NCBI GenBank assembly: GCA_964036665.1
Contig: OZ038531.1
Span: 20,190,324 to 20,254,323 of the forward strand
DNA: 64,000 nt
DNA from: Gordius sp. MW1
Lineage: Eukaryota; Nematomorpha; Gordioida; Gordea; Gordiidae
Direction of reading: 5' to 3'
Positions 34,701 through 47,618 of the stretch are shown one piece after another. The notes beneath the pieces are model-generated. The model was not told the DNA's origin, searched no databases, and worked only from the letters and a program-made list of their open reading frames with translations. Made by a program: the position numbers and the translations under genes. The first letter of the stretch is position 1. Each line of letters begins with the position of its first letter.

Positions 34701-37700
34701 GACTAAGAAAAATAGACCAAAAAATCTTTGGTCTGTTTACGTTTAATCGACTAAAACCAAAGGCCGACCAAACAAACCCAGCCGTTTTTACGACAACACT
34801 AATACTTACGTTAAAAAACCATTCGAGATATAGTTTCAAGGAAGGTTCCAAGTGCACTTCAAGGCCCTCCCACGGACTATTGAATGATGCATTATTTTGC
34901 CAACATTGATCCACTTCAAACACTTGACTTTGGACGGTGGATAATTGCTGAAATTTGAGATTTATCTCTTTTTGCAAAGCTTCCACTTGGGCCCTCACAC
35001 CTTCCGTCTTCCCCTCGCCAAGGCTATCGCTCAAACTTCTCTAAAAAACCAAAATTTAAAAAATTTATTTTAAAGTGAATTGGGAAAATGATATAGCAAA
35101 GTGCAGAAAATAAGCTATAATTTCCATGAATTGTTATATTTACATAAATCTTATTTTCGAAAAGCAAGGTACATTTATTATATTAAAGACATTATGACAT
35201 TGATATATTTTAGGACTTCTTCTTAAATAATAGATTTAAAACTGACGCTTTTACATACAGTTAACTTTGAAAATTGCAGCTGTATAAGTGTCTTTTTAGA
35301 TCTATATATATATTTCTAAATTCATATCTTATAAATTTTTTAAGTATTAAAAATTTCCACACTGAAATAATGAATATTTTTAGAAATAATTCATGCAAGA
35401 GGGTTTGCATTTTAAAACCTTTTTAGCGCATGGTTCATCAGCTAATTCCTCTTCGAGTTCCTTAACTTGATCCACCAAATCTTTGCGTTCGTTTGTCAAT
35501 TGTTCAATGTGCTTTTTGGCTATCTAAAATTTTACGGAACAAAAGAAATAGTACAGAAATTAAAAAAATATATACTATATATATCGTCACGAATAGCATG
35601 GCTTAAGCAAGAATTTTCATAGGTTTACCTCGAAATTTTAAAATGGGTTGTTTTTTACCCAATATAAATGTTAACAAAAGTTTAATCCCATTCTTACAAC
35701 TCAAATCCTGCAAGAAACTTTACGCTTTCAAAAAGCGGATAGTATTGCAAATATATGTGTATATATAAATCTTCAAATGAGACAAATCCATTTTCCAAGT
35801 GTTTGTCGCTATAATAAACCAATATATTGAAAAATGTGAAATGCATACTTTGTGCCAAACTCGGAGATTACATTCGTCCTTAGTCTTTTCGATTACTTGA
35901 TTCAATGAATCTGGCAGTATGGCTTGAAATGTAGTGCTGGAAGGGTTGTTACTTTTATTTCCTTTACCTTTAGGAACCAACATAGTAGAGAGGATAGAAA
36001 TGCTATTACTTTGATGATTTTTGCTATGCTGACTCCTCATTGCCGCAACTGCTTGCCGTTTGGCCAATGCATCTTTAAGGCGTTTATTGGCCGACAGGAT
36101 TTCTTCATTTTTACGCCTCAATACGGCCTGTTATTAACGAAACGTAGAAAAAAAATTCCTCCTTTTTTTACAAAGATTATAGCATAATTCCCAAATTTTG
36201 GTAAATCAGATCTTAAAAAGGAGTATTTCTCATGATATTATGAATGTGAAGAGTTAGAGTAATACCGAGACGTTAATTGGAGGCTTCTTGCCTAACCTAA
36301 AGCAAAATGTACTTCAAAAAAATAATAAATTAATATGATTTTTAAGTAATCCTGATTTGTATCTCCTATATTATACTCTTGAAAGCCATTACTAGACGGT
36401 GACAGTAAATTTTAACAAAATTTATATAGAATATCAAGTAGTGTTTTAGAAACGTGTGGGTTTTGTTTGGTCGACCTTTGTTATTAGTCGACTTAACATG
36501 AACAGACGATAGTTTCTTTGGCCAGTTTTTTTTAGGCGACCTCTAGGTAAGTCGAAATCTGAAAAACAGAACAGAGACGAGCGTTGATCTTAGGTGAATT
36601 AAAGATCCGCCAAACAAAACCCAACCGTTTTTACAACACTACTACATAAAGATTCCCCTTTTAAAAAAATGTCTAAAATATAAACTATAATAATTTGATT
36701 TACTGATAAGCCTTATTTGCATCTTATATGTGATACTCTCGAAAGCCATTATTAAACGATTTATATAAATCTTAAGGAATCAATTGCAAAATTCAAATAA
36801 CAATGATTAAACTTACTTAAATATCAATGCGTATGAATGTAAAAAAATCGGTGTTGCATATAGTAAAATTAACCAACATTTCTATAAGTTATATATATAC
36901 GCGAAAAAGAAACGATCCCAAAATTCAAATAACTTCATTAAAATTACTTATCAATGTTATATATATTAAAAATCCAAGTTTCTAGTGGTTATAAAGTGTG
37001 GGCGTATGGACCTGTTGAACTTTAAATTGTTGTTCTTTTTGCGTGTAGGCTACTTCCCTTTTACGAGTATTAGTTTTGAGTCGTATAACTTCCTTTTCCT
37101 TTTCCAAATTTATTTTTCGATATTTTTCACCCTCATCTTTCATCTGACGAATTAAACGAACGCGTGCCTGCTTCAAATCCTATTACAAAATCATCACAAA
37201 AACGTTACGTAAATAATAAACTGTAACAAATAAAACAGTCATTTTAGTAAAAGAAAATTTGGGATAATCAACAAAAAAGGTTTATATAAACATCAAAGTC
37301 TCCTTCACACATTTATAAAATCTTTATGTACAAAAACCAATTCGGGCATAATCTTTTCCTAAAAGCCACATTATACTCACAAGTTTTCAAAATTATCAAC
37401 AAAATTAAGAGAGCTAAGGCTGTTGTCAAACAAAAAAATAATGCAATCATAAAATTTAACAACTACTCTAAATTAGTGTTGTAAAAATGGCTGGGTTTTG
37501 ATTGGTCGACCACTGGTTCCACTGAGACTAACGGCGACCCTGGTCTGTTTTTCAAATTTCGACCAAGCCTAGTGGTCGATTAAGAAAAACGGGCCAAAAA
37601 GCCGTTGGTCTGTTTAGTCGAGTAAAACCACAGGTAAACTAAACAAAACCCAGCCGTTTTTACAACACTACTCTAAATATTATGGAAAGATATTCAAAAG

Positions 37701-40700
37701 TTAGAATTATAGAGAATAACTCGATGCTTTAGTTGGTTAAACTCACGATCGGGCAATCCTACATAAATTGCAAATTTAATTTATTTAAGCTAAAATCGGA
37801 GATAAATTACCAAATTAAAAAACAACTTACCAGTATATCGACCCTTAACTTTCCGATGAGTTGTTTATTTTCTTCGCGAATTTGGATGAGTTTTTCGTGA
37901 TCGGAAATCTTTTTACGCATAACCATAAGCTCGCCCTCCAACTCCATCAACCTTCTGCGCCGTTTATCGCTGAGTTCTTTGAAATTCTTGTTTTTAGCTT
38001 CTTGAAGAGCTAAAGTTAAGGTTTCTTTTTCGTGCTGTAACGCCTGAACTTCTTCCTATATTTTAAAAATCAAATATTTAATAAATATTTATAAAAAAAA
38101 ATCTTAAGTTGTGATATAATTGCAAAAAATTCCTGGTTTGAAAGTTTCGTGGTTAAAAAAGTTCTTATCCAAGTAGAAAGCATATCCATGATAGACTCAT
38201 AGCCTTTTAAATGCAAAAAACCATTCTGAAGCAAAAATTCTTGACTCGAATGGTAAACATAATCTTGTAAATTCCAACTTTTAATATTTGTAATTTGATC
38301 AACTTAATGGACTAACTTTTCAAACGCTTTATTATAACTTAAATGCGTTAATTTTCATTTAAATAGTGTTGTAAAAAAGGCTGTGTTTTATTTGGTCTGT
38401 TCATGCTTAGTCGACCACAGGGCTTAGTCAAAATTTGAAAAACAGAATAGAGTCGACCGTTCTTGGTTAAACCCGAGGTCGACCAAACAAAACCCAGCCG
38501 TTTTTACAGCATTACATATAAATCTCGCTGTTTAATTTGTTGGCCATTATTTCCATATCATCTTGGGGTGTCAGGAACCTTATCTTAAAAACTTTTTGTT
38601 TATTCGCTTTTCTGTCATAGCTAAAAGCATGGTTATTACTTCGTATTTTTGCTTGATACCATTTATTTCGTCCTCGTTCATGAGAATTTTCTTAATCAAT
38701 TGCTCCTTGTTTGTAATGGCCTGAGTTACGCCTTTAAGTTCCATATTGAGATCCGCTTGATTTAACAATTGCTCTATTTTGTCTTTCAGCGGCGAGCCAC
38801 ATTCATCTTCCTAAACAATTAGAATTCAAACCTCGATAAATTATATTAATTTTAAATAAATAACTTTTGTTAACAATAATAGAGGTTTATTTTTAAATAA
38901 TGTGTATGATACATGCTACAATATTGAATTAATGAGCTGGCATATAAAGAAAGAGCTATAAAAACATATTTTTAGAATTAGAGATTTGATATTAAACTGG
39001 ACCATTAATATACTTTTTTTTACTTAAACATATGGTATTATCTCATTAGGTTACAGTCATTCATAAATAAAGCTTTGAAGCAGACGATTTTTATGATGGA
39101 AGAGTCAAAAAAAAGTTAAATAAATTTAAACGACTTTACATCAAATCATCTAAATATGGTAAAAAGAAACATGGCTTCAAGGTAACTAATTCATAATTTT
39201 AAATTTTTAATATGTCAAAGATTTTGAATAAATTTACATCTTGTTGGTCGTGAACCGTTTTAAAATCGTTTAAAAATTCTTCTTTCTCCTTTTCCAGCGC
39301 TTCTAACTCTTTGGTAAAATCTTTTTCGTCCTGAGTATTATTAATGGTTTGACCAGATTCATCCATTTGAGTCGCATTTTGACGCGTCCTGTATTTTTGC
39401 TTGTAAAACTCGACCTCTTTCTTCAATAACTCATTCTCCGTTTCTTTCTACAAATCAAGCCAAGCAATTAAAAAGTTGCCTCGAAAAGAATCAAAAACTG
39501 GCGAGTTTATCATTTATAACTGATATGGTGCCTAAATCTAATATTGTTAAAATTCTGCGTTGTTTTAGCCAAATGATCAAACATTTCTTCATAATATTAA
39601 AGTTGGTATCTTTATAATAAAATTGCATAGTAATCAATTTTAAGTGTAAAGCAAGATCTAAATATCATATTTGGGAATGGGCTGGCAATCGGAATAAAAA
39701 TCGTGATTTAATTATAGATAATCATATTGCATACTTTTTTACTTTTTTTAGGTCATAAAATTATATTTGGTCTTAAAGTTATAAACTTAAATAGTATTAT
39801 TACAAATTAATGAAAAAAGACATGGTATCTCGATATCCGATTTTTATTGTAACAATTACAAGTAATAAATACCACTATATTTTCTTCCAGATATTTTCTA
39901 AATTCCAGGGCAACTTTTTCCAACTTAGACTTGTATTGGGCAATTTCATCCGTCTTTTGAGAAATAATATCTGCCTCGGCAAATATCCCCTTCTCAGATC
40001 TATATTGCAACAATTCAGCTTCTTGTTGTCTCACCTAATGAAATTATAAAACTTTGCAATTGAGTTTTCATCCAAATTTCAAAAAATAATTAAATAAAAA
40101 CATAAGTATTTTGAATTTTCTTCATAAACAATACAACCCAGCCGTAAAAATTGAAATATTAGTTTGCTTAACATTAACCATAATACCTATAAAAGTAAAC
40201 AGTGTTTAAATAAATTATAATATAAATTAGTTGAGGACAAACACAGCATTGACTATGAAATTTGGTAATAAAATATTTTATTCCCTTAACTTTATTCAAT
40301 TTATATATTATAAATTAATATATCGCTAAATTTTATGCATAAGTATTGTCAACAAATTTAAACTAAATAAAAAAGCAGACGATAACGTCGTTTGCTTTCA
40401 ACTTTAACAAACGCTTTAAACACAAAGCATTTAAAATCTGCATGATTTTAAATTTTTTTAAACTTTATGAATCTCAACAAATTCAATAATAGGCAACATT
40501 AACTAATGACAAATCTTCAAACACATAGTGTTGAATTTATATGAAAATAACCTTATTCCTCAAATTAATCAACTCTTCTTGGCGAGGATCAATGTTGATA
40601 ATGGGTCTGTTTTTAATCTTTCTAGCCCTATCCGCATATCTTAAAGTATTAATAGTTTCCTCCATATTACTATCTGCAGGACTAACACAGGCAATCATAA

Positions 40701-43700
40701 TAGTATGACTATTGCCTCCCAAGGAATCTTCATATATTCACAGAAAAGTGTAAGTATAAACCGTATAAACATATATTTCATTGACAAATATATTTTACAA
40801 AATTCTTAAAATTCAAGGTTATTGGCTTATTTTCTTATAATCAGATTTGTACAAATTTATTCTAACTTGAACATTTTAAGGATCAAAATTAAACTTTTTA
40901 CAAAATCCATAGCTTAAAAAGGGCCCAGACTAGTGTTGTAAAAACGGGTGGTTTTGTTTGGTCGACCCTAACGGTCGATTCTGGTCTGTTGCTTCAAATT
41001 TCGACTAAGCCTAGTGGTCGTCTAAGAAAAATAGACCAAAAATTTTTTGGTCTGTTTTTGTTTACTCAACTCAAACCAAAAGCCGACCAAACAAAACCCA
41101 GCCGTTTTTACAACACTACTATGCAACAATTTTACACTGTTAATTAAAACTAATTAATATAGTGTGTATGTTTGTACAAGTTTGAAATAAAAACCTTGTA
41201 GTATACGAGTCAGTTTAGAATCCCGATAAGGTGCAAATGAATTTTCGCCCTTGCGTTTTGCATCTTCAGATAGGGCTGTTATCACATTACCCAACACCAG
41301 GAGGCCTTTATTAATGTTGACGCCTAAGAAATTTCAACAAAATATAAATATTATTCCAAATTGGTAAAAATGCTAGAGATTTAAGCAATAAACTTCATGA
41401 CCAGGTTTGATTAAAAATACGAGGCTAACAAATATATTAATACTTGGATTTACTTCCCTACCTCCTCCTGGCTATGTGATATATACACAAACCTAAAACA
41501 CTATAATTATTTGTTTCTTTAAAGAATTGCCTTCATTTGCAGATCGAAATTTGAAAATTAAAAATCTACCTTCAATCTGATCATTTAAGCAGATATCAAT
41601 ATTACCTTCTTTAAAACGTTCTCCCTCCGCCATAGTTTTTTTGACCCTCTCAGATCCTGCTAGATCGACGAAATGAAGTTTACTCTGACTCACCATCGAT
41701 TCACTGCAAGTATAAAATTATTTATAAAAATTATCCACTATAAGAAATTAAAAATCATTAAATTTTTTATAAAGTTTTACATACAAATAGATAATATAAG
41801 TGAAAACTACAAAAAAATATCATCATTTACAAGTTATTTAGGGCTAACACAGTGTACATATTAGTGTTGTAAAAACGGCTAGGTTTTGTTTGGTCAACCC
41901 ATAGACTTAAAACCTTTGTTTAACTAAGACTAAGGGTCGACTGGTCTGTTTTTCAAATTTCGACTATGCCTAAACTAAGAAAAATAGGTTGAAAAACCTT
42001 TAGTTTGTTTATATTTAGGTGACTAAAACAGTACATATATTTATAAAAACAAAGTAAAGTTTTACATCAATATTAATAATTTCATTTATAAAATCGAGAC
42101 ATCCTTTTTTTGAACTTACTCTACAAGTTTTTCTATGCTAATGGAAAATATTGCGTGTGACCGACTAGAAGTTAAATTCATAGCAGTAGAGGCTGTACTT
42201 CTAACAGCTGAACCCATTTCTAAATAAGCTAAGGTTTGGGCTAAATTTTCTACATGCATTTCTTTGATCCCTGTAACCTAATATAGGTTTTAAAAAAAAT
42301 ATATTAATAAGATAATATATAAATAATAAAAATAATGTTCTTTTTTGTTTAAAATTGTAAAATAAGTTTACTTTAATTCCGTGAATAGGATCTTCTCTAA
42401 TGCCAATCGATTCTTTATCCTTATTCATTTTATCGGTCAGAAGGTCTATAATATCTTCTTTGTATATCTCTATGAAGGAGACCAATATTTTAAAATGAGT
42501 TTTAGACATATTTTGGTTGTCACCCTCGTCATTTTGCTTGTAATTGGTGATATACTTAAAAATTTCATTGATTGTTTTGGGAATTATTCCAATATTTTCA
42601 TTATTTTCAATATCATTTTCCGATATGGCAAAACAATTAGTGCCCATGGTGTATGTTTTTCCTGAGCCCGTTTGTCCGTATGCCAAAATAGTAATGTTGT
42701 ATCCTAATTTATAAAAAATAATATTTATAGATAAAACCTGAAAACTGAATATTGTTTGAGAGTTTTTAATTTATTAATATTTATGTATGTATATAATATA
42801 AATTTGGGTTGCATTTATTACTATAAAAATGCTATTGGATATGAAAAGTAAATTATAAATATTGTTGCAAGCATCTATTATTAATGCCAATTATTTATTC
42901 TTTTTATAAATATTTTAAAATTTTTATATAAAATAAGTTTATGAAAATTAATCTTTTATATTTTTTCTTGTCATTTTTAATACATTAAAATTTAAAATAT
43001 ATATAAATCTAATCAATAAGACAACTCTAAATTATACATGTGAATTTAATATGGTATAGCATAAAATGAAAAAATGATTGAAAAAAACCTATATAACATA
43101 AAAACAGTCGCCTTGAAAGCCTTTATATTTGTAGATTTAAATTATTTTGATTGTCTCGTAAGATATCTTTATAAATAAAATTATAGCTAATTAAAAAATG
43201 GTGATATTATTCTTTTCATCTCATTTAAAATAAAGCAAATTACACAATTCATATTGAAGCTAATTCCAAATTGTTATATATTTATAATAAAATTAGAAAA
43301 ACTTAAATTTAGTCATTCTCTAAAACTCCATTTTATGGAAAAATTTGGGAGTTATTTTAATTACTAATAAAGGTTATTACCACTTGTTCCAACAACATAT
43401 ATGAAGGAAGAATTCATATTAAACGTAAAAAAATATGCATTCAAAATTTAGATGTTATTGCAAATATCTCTACTCAATCAAAAAAGTATTATATTGTAAA
43501 GCAGTGGCGTACGCAAGGGGATGGTTTTGGGGTTCAAACCCCCCCCCCCCTGAGGACAAAATTTTATAAAATTTATGTAATGCAAATAAAATCTAATAAG
43601 TAAGATAGCGGCTCAATTTTACTTTACTAAATAAATGAATATCTTAAAAAATTATTTGTATTGATAAGTAACAGAAAATTCAATTCCTAAATCTTTTTAT

Positions 43701-44925
43701 TACTGGGAATAATGTTGCGAATAATAAGATATTAAAGAAAGTGACAGAACGTCAGAAATAACAATATTAATAAAATAATAATTTTATCAAGTATCAATTA
43801 ATCAGACTCAAGAAGATTCCTGTAACTAATTCTAATTTTTCTTAACTGCAAAGAAGACAATTTTAATATTAAATTGAAAAATAGGATGAATCAATTCTGG
43901 CAAAATAATTTAATCTACAACAAATCATTTATCGAAATTTTTATGTTTTCTCACTTATTAATAGCAATTAACTTTATTGTATGCTACGAGATAAATTTAG
44001 ATTCTCAATTCTTAATTTGTTTAATAATTAATAGGGCTTAAAGACATTATTTTTTGGGCGGGCATAAACCCCAAGCTTTGAGCTCAGCCCAATGAAAAAC
44101 AATTTGCAGGACTCTAAATTTGCCTACGCCTGTGTTATTAATAACAAATTTAAAACCTTAAATATTAATTTACACCTATCAAAGGTCTTAAATGCCATCA
44201 AGTTGAAAAGAGGAAACTAATGGAAAAATATTTTATTGAGAAATTTCATGTTAGTTTTAAAAGTGGATATATTTTATCAAGGTAATTTTTTTTTAATTAT
44301 TAGAACAAATAAAGGAGAATTACAAAGTGATCACACCAACATAATAATGTGGTGTGTTATAATTATTAAATATCAAATTAGTTTCTTTTTGTTTTCATTA
44401 CACCAACCTCAATAGAATTTAAAATCTAAATTTGGCTGGACAAACTTATAGATGCTACTTTATGTACATAGATCTATCAAAATGCAAAAAAAAATTTCCT
44501 ATACATTTTTTTTATATTTGAAGAAAAAAATTGAACCCTTCCCCGCCCCCCTCAAAATAAAATACTGCGTATGCCGCTGTGTAAAGGTGTTAGGCATACC
44601 AAAAATAAACAAGTCACAATTTATATTCTGTTTAAAAGGGCAATTTGTAAATTATTAATAAGCTTACCTTCAAGTGCTGTTGCTAAAAGTGGTTCAACAG
44701 TGGTTTCAAACACTTCATTTTGTGTGGATGTTGTTGAAAATACATAATCATACGTAAAGGGCTTTGATGATATTAATACCTAATACATATATTTAAGACC
44801 TGAAATTTTACCTGAGGCTGATTAGGAATAAATTGCAAACAAGGATTACAGCCTGCATCTATTTCTTTTGATACTAAAGGGCGACATCTAAGAGCCACTT
44901 TAACGGGTATATATTCTCTATCCAT
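31759..44925 (-). CDS. Chromokinesin, KIF4/Klp3A type
   Basis: I read 21 exons: 44812-44925, 44668-44779, 42372-42703, 42120-42277, 41606-41703, 41195-41323, 40552-40727, 39873-40034, 39238-39447, 38640-38810, 37831-38055, 37012-37179, 35849-36127, 35419-35523, 34810-35040, 33896-34069, 33130-33222, 32962-33051, 32438-32497, 31988-32053 and 31759-31926. All join in phase to give about 1106 aa. The motor domain (residues 5-335) has the P-loop [12 protein letters not shown], switch I SSRSHAIF, switch II DLAGSE, and [13 protein letters not shown] before the neck. A long coiled coil follows, with the KIF4-like [15 protein letters not shown] and [20 protein letters not shown]. Plus-end motors of this type act on spindles and chromosomes in mitosis and cytokinesis. 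The usual cysteine-rich tail of vertebrate KIF4 is not visible. Intron 1 is only 32 nt. The borders of exons 39873-40034 and 38640-38810 are the least certain. Confidence 0.92.
34596..34801. mobile_element. Palindromic MITE family 2, copy 1
   Basis: 206 bp from TAGTGTTGTAAAAACGG to an inverted end CGACAACACTA. It is nearly palindromic, with GGTCGAC-type blocks in both halves. The flanks TTAATTAC (34588-34595) and ATACTTAC (34802-34809) are an imperfect 8-bp duplication. The right flank contains the 5' splice site of the kinesin exon 34810-35040. Confidence 0.85.
36439..36651. mobile_element. Palindromic MITE family 2, copy 2
   Basis: 213 bp in the intron between kinesin exons 12 and 13, ends TAGTGTTTTAGAAACG and TTTTTACAACACTA. 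No recognisable target duplication remains. Confidence 0.8.
37474..37670. mobile_element. Palindromic MITE family 2, copy 3
   Basis: 197 bp with perfect ends and a perfect 8-bp duplication CTCTAAAT (37466-37473 and 37671-37678). This copy defines the family boundaries and suggests mobilisation by a hAT-like transposase. Confidence 0.9.
38364..38514. mobile_element. Palindromic MITE family 2, copy 4 (internally deleted)
   Basis: 151 bp, shorter in the middle than its relatives. The flanks CATTTAAA and CATATAAA form an 8-bp duplication with one mismatch. Confidence 0.85.
40931..41118. mobile_element. Palindromic MITE family 2, copy 5
   Basis: 188 bp between kinesin exons 6 and 7, with complete ends TAGTGTTGTAAAAACGGG and TTTTTACAACACTA. 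No target duplication is recognisable. Confidence 0.82.
41862..42030. mobile_element. Palindromic MITE family 2, copy 6 (one end missing)
   Basis: 169 bp with a complete left end but lacking roughly the last 40 bp of the right end. It is still flanked exactly by an 8-bp duplication GTACATAT (41854-41861 and 42031-42038). Confidence 0.82.
43502..44579. mobile_element. 1.08-kb TIR element in a kinesin intron
   Basis: The ends CAGTGGCGTACGCA and, inverted, CAGCGGCATACGCA are flanked by TGTAAAG on both sides (43495-43501 and 44580-44586). The interior is AT-rich with a 12-nt C tract at 43539-43550 and no transposase. It lies in the 1.96-kb intron between kinesin exons 2 and 3. The short duplication and CAG...CTG ends suggest a hAT-like non-autonomous element. 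Confidence 0.8.
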
Positions 44926-45515
44926 GTTAAATTATAAAATAAGATTCAAATTTGAAATTGGCGTTAAAGTAGATCGCCTTTTAATTGGGTACATCATGCC
45001 AAATATTTTCCGGCTTAAGTCGATTTATATTTATCTGATAATTAAGATACATATTATATTTAATTACATATTTGAGCCTTAAACAGTGGCATTTTAACAT
45101 AATATGTAAGTTTTTTATACAGGTGGGCAAAAGTTTTTATTATGCATTAATTTCTTAAATACATGCCTAAACTGAAAATAGTGCTTGTGATGCGGTCACG
45201 CTCCCCGAGCAGCGATGATAGCCAGCATTACAAACATAGATACTGGTTTGAAGCATAGGCCATCAAACTTTTGGGAATGCAGCTTGACGACTCTACGCTT
45301 TCTTATTCAATTGATTTAGGTAGAATTTTTATGCCGTTGACATACCCTACATGACAAATAAGCGAAGTACTCTCTACACGGTCTTTCAAATAAATTAAAT
45401 AAGTTAGGCACTATTTATTAATTAAGCTGTCCTTAAAAAAGCGAAGGTTTTCTCAGTCCTTGAGTTCTCTGATCTTTCTATGGAAGGTAGGATTCGCCCT
45501 GGAGGCTCATTTCAA
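44926..45515. other. Region upstream of the chromokinesin start
   Basis: 590 bp with no gene recognised. The kinesin promoter and 5' UTR should lie in the first part, but I saw no convincing core promoter element. Confidence 0.4.
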
Positions 45516-45544
45516 AACGCCCATATCCATAATTTTTACCCCCT

Positions 45545-46380
45545 ATGGCCTACCACCTACTTTCTATAACCACCACCTCTGTCACCACGACAGCCCCTGC
45601 TTTTACAACGTCCAACCCAACCCTGGAACCCCCCTTTACCGAACCACGGGACGAGGAAAACGACTCCCACTTCGACTCCAAGGGGCATCCAATTTCTTGG
45701 ACTACCAAGGATGACCCGGGCACGCCTTTAGCATCCAATACAGTGGAATGGATTGCAAAGGAGCTCAAGTCTATAAGGAATGATGTCATATCCTTACGAC
45801 GAGCAAAAGAACAAGAATCCCATGTTAAAATAAGCAGCAATGCTCCCACATGGGCCCCCCCCCATATATTCCCCCCTTGCTGCAGCCACCGATTTTCAAT
45901 CCACCACGGCAGGCACCAACCATGTCATCACAATACAACCCCACCAGTTTTACCTTAACCCATGATGAGCTCAACGCCATTATCACAAGGGAAGTGGAAA
46001 AGAAGGTCTCGGGAATTGAGCAAACAGGCACTGACCTATTAAAACAAAGACTCAAGGGCCTCAAGGAGGCAGATGAGAAAAACAAAACCATCCCGCTGTA
46101 TCAAAAACATGAAATAGATTTTCTCCTGGAACTAGGAGAAGCATGGGATGATTCAACTAAAGCCACGGATGTATTCTCAGAAAGGATTCGAACAATTGCT
46201 ATGGCCACATACTATGGGTGGCAAGTGGTAACAGGGAAAACCAAAGATTGGGCCGTTAAAAATGGATTCGGCCAAATGGGAGAGCAGATTAGTTCCTTTC
46301 GTCCGAACTATCAACCACCTATGCCAAGGAAGGCGCCTTTCAACAGAAATAAAAGAGCGCCTGAGGCTAGGAAGGACTGA
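45545..46380 (+). pseudogene. Gag-like region of the compact retroelement, copy 1
   Basis: The first frame 45545-45958 is rich in T, P and S, with a short coiled-coil-like stretch (EWIAKELKSIRNDVISLRRA). The second frame 45850-46380 continues through proline-rich sequence into a helical region (THDELNAIITREVEKKVSG). The change of frame falls at a G3C9 tract (45852-45863). No zinc knuckle is visible. The function is inferred only from position ahead of the reverse transcriptase. Confidence 0.55.
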
Positions 46381-46520
46381 GCGACAGTACGTGCGGACGG
46401 CGGCGGCGACCCTCGGCAGTGGTGATAACCCGCCGAGCATCAATGGGGGACGGACCGCTGTAACATGGCTGAACAATTACGTTCAACTAGCCCGGAACAT
46501 CGCTATCAACTCTGTCTCCC

Positions 46521-47618
46521 TTGATGATGGACCGGATGAAGACACCCCTCCACTGGATCACCCTTCCGCCTGAGCACACTGAGGTGCCGGAATTCCTCAA
46601 TGGCCCACTTCATGATATCGGATTAGATAGCGAGCCGATCCCCATTATAAACGAACCTTCCAATATCCCCAACTTCCCCTCGTTCTGGGACATTAGTGAT
46701 GGATACCGAATCCCATTTACATCACCACTGGATTTGGCCACAACATTACTACGTCCCCATCATTCGCAATCCCTATTTACTTTCAATGTCGCTACCAAGG
46801 GGTTTAAACCCAAAATAAATCGACGAGTACTCGCTAATAACAACTGGCAATACCTTGTCCCCAGGTATGTCAGACCTATACCCCGTGTCCATAGAGACCT
46901 TGTTGCGCAAGTCACAAATTCACACATTGTAAGACGCTACACTAACACAATCCCATCCCCAATGTATTTTATACCAAAAAGTGATAGTTCCCCCCGAATG
47001 ATCGCTGATCTTTCCATCATATCCAAAAATTTTGTTTCATATCCCTTTTCGCTTCGCTCTATCCCTCTAATTGCAAGACCTCTGGCAGAAGCAAACTACG
47101 CTTGTAAAATAGACATGAAGAGCGCATTCTTCGCCATTCAACTTAACCCTTCCATATCACACCTTTTTGGTTTTAAAACAGGCAGACATAAATATGCATA
47201 TAAAGTCCTCCCCATGGGGGCATCCTTCTCTCCCTATGTGTTACAGCAAATCATGCTGGATCTATGCGAAAAATCCGTAACAACATGCCGTTACAATGTA
47301 TATCTCGATGATATACTGATTTATGGGTCCACAGCTGAATCAGTCCGAACAAACACGAGAGCCTTCCTTAAACTAGCACGGCAATGGAATTTGTCAATAA
47401 ACATACAAAAATCAGAAACCACGCCACAACGTATGCTAAACTATCTAGGAATCTACATTAACCTAGTCCAGCACCAACTTTCAATCAACGCCAAATTCTT
47501 GAGAAAAATTGACGCAGCAATAATGATCATATCCCACTTTATAACAACCAATCAGAAACCACATCCTATTGTCGCACAAACCTGTCTCGGAATACTTACC
47601 CCTATACATACATGGTAA
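46521..47618 (+). pseudogene. Reverse transcriptase of the compact retroelement
   Basis: 365 open codons with the RT fingers-palm motifs in order: SSPRMIADLS, ACKIDMKSAFFAIQL (first catalytic aspartate), KVLPMGASFSPYVLQQ, and NVYLDDILIYG (catalytic YLDD), then NYLGIYI. The frame ends at 47618 and the connection continues in another frame (47612-47822). The upstream boundary with Gag overlaps a third short frame (46262-46573). The catalytic residues are intact, but the polyprotein is not continuous. Confidence 0.85.

Noticed and set aside
38520-38585. An extra kinesin exon encoding [14 protein letters not shown]
   Set aside because: The peptide is plausible between exons 38640-38810 and 37831-38055, but no acceptor and donor give a phase that joins both neighbours.
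45550-46091. Minus-strand ORFs opposite the Gag-like region
   Set aside because: Antisense shadows of the plus-strand retroelement frames; they repeat at 50061-50545 because the element is duplicated.
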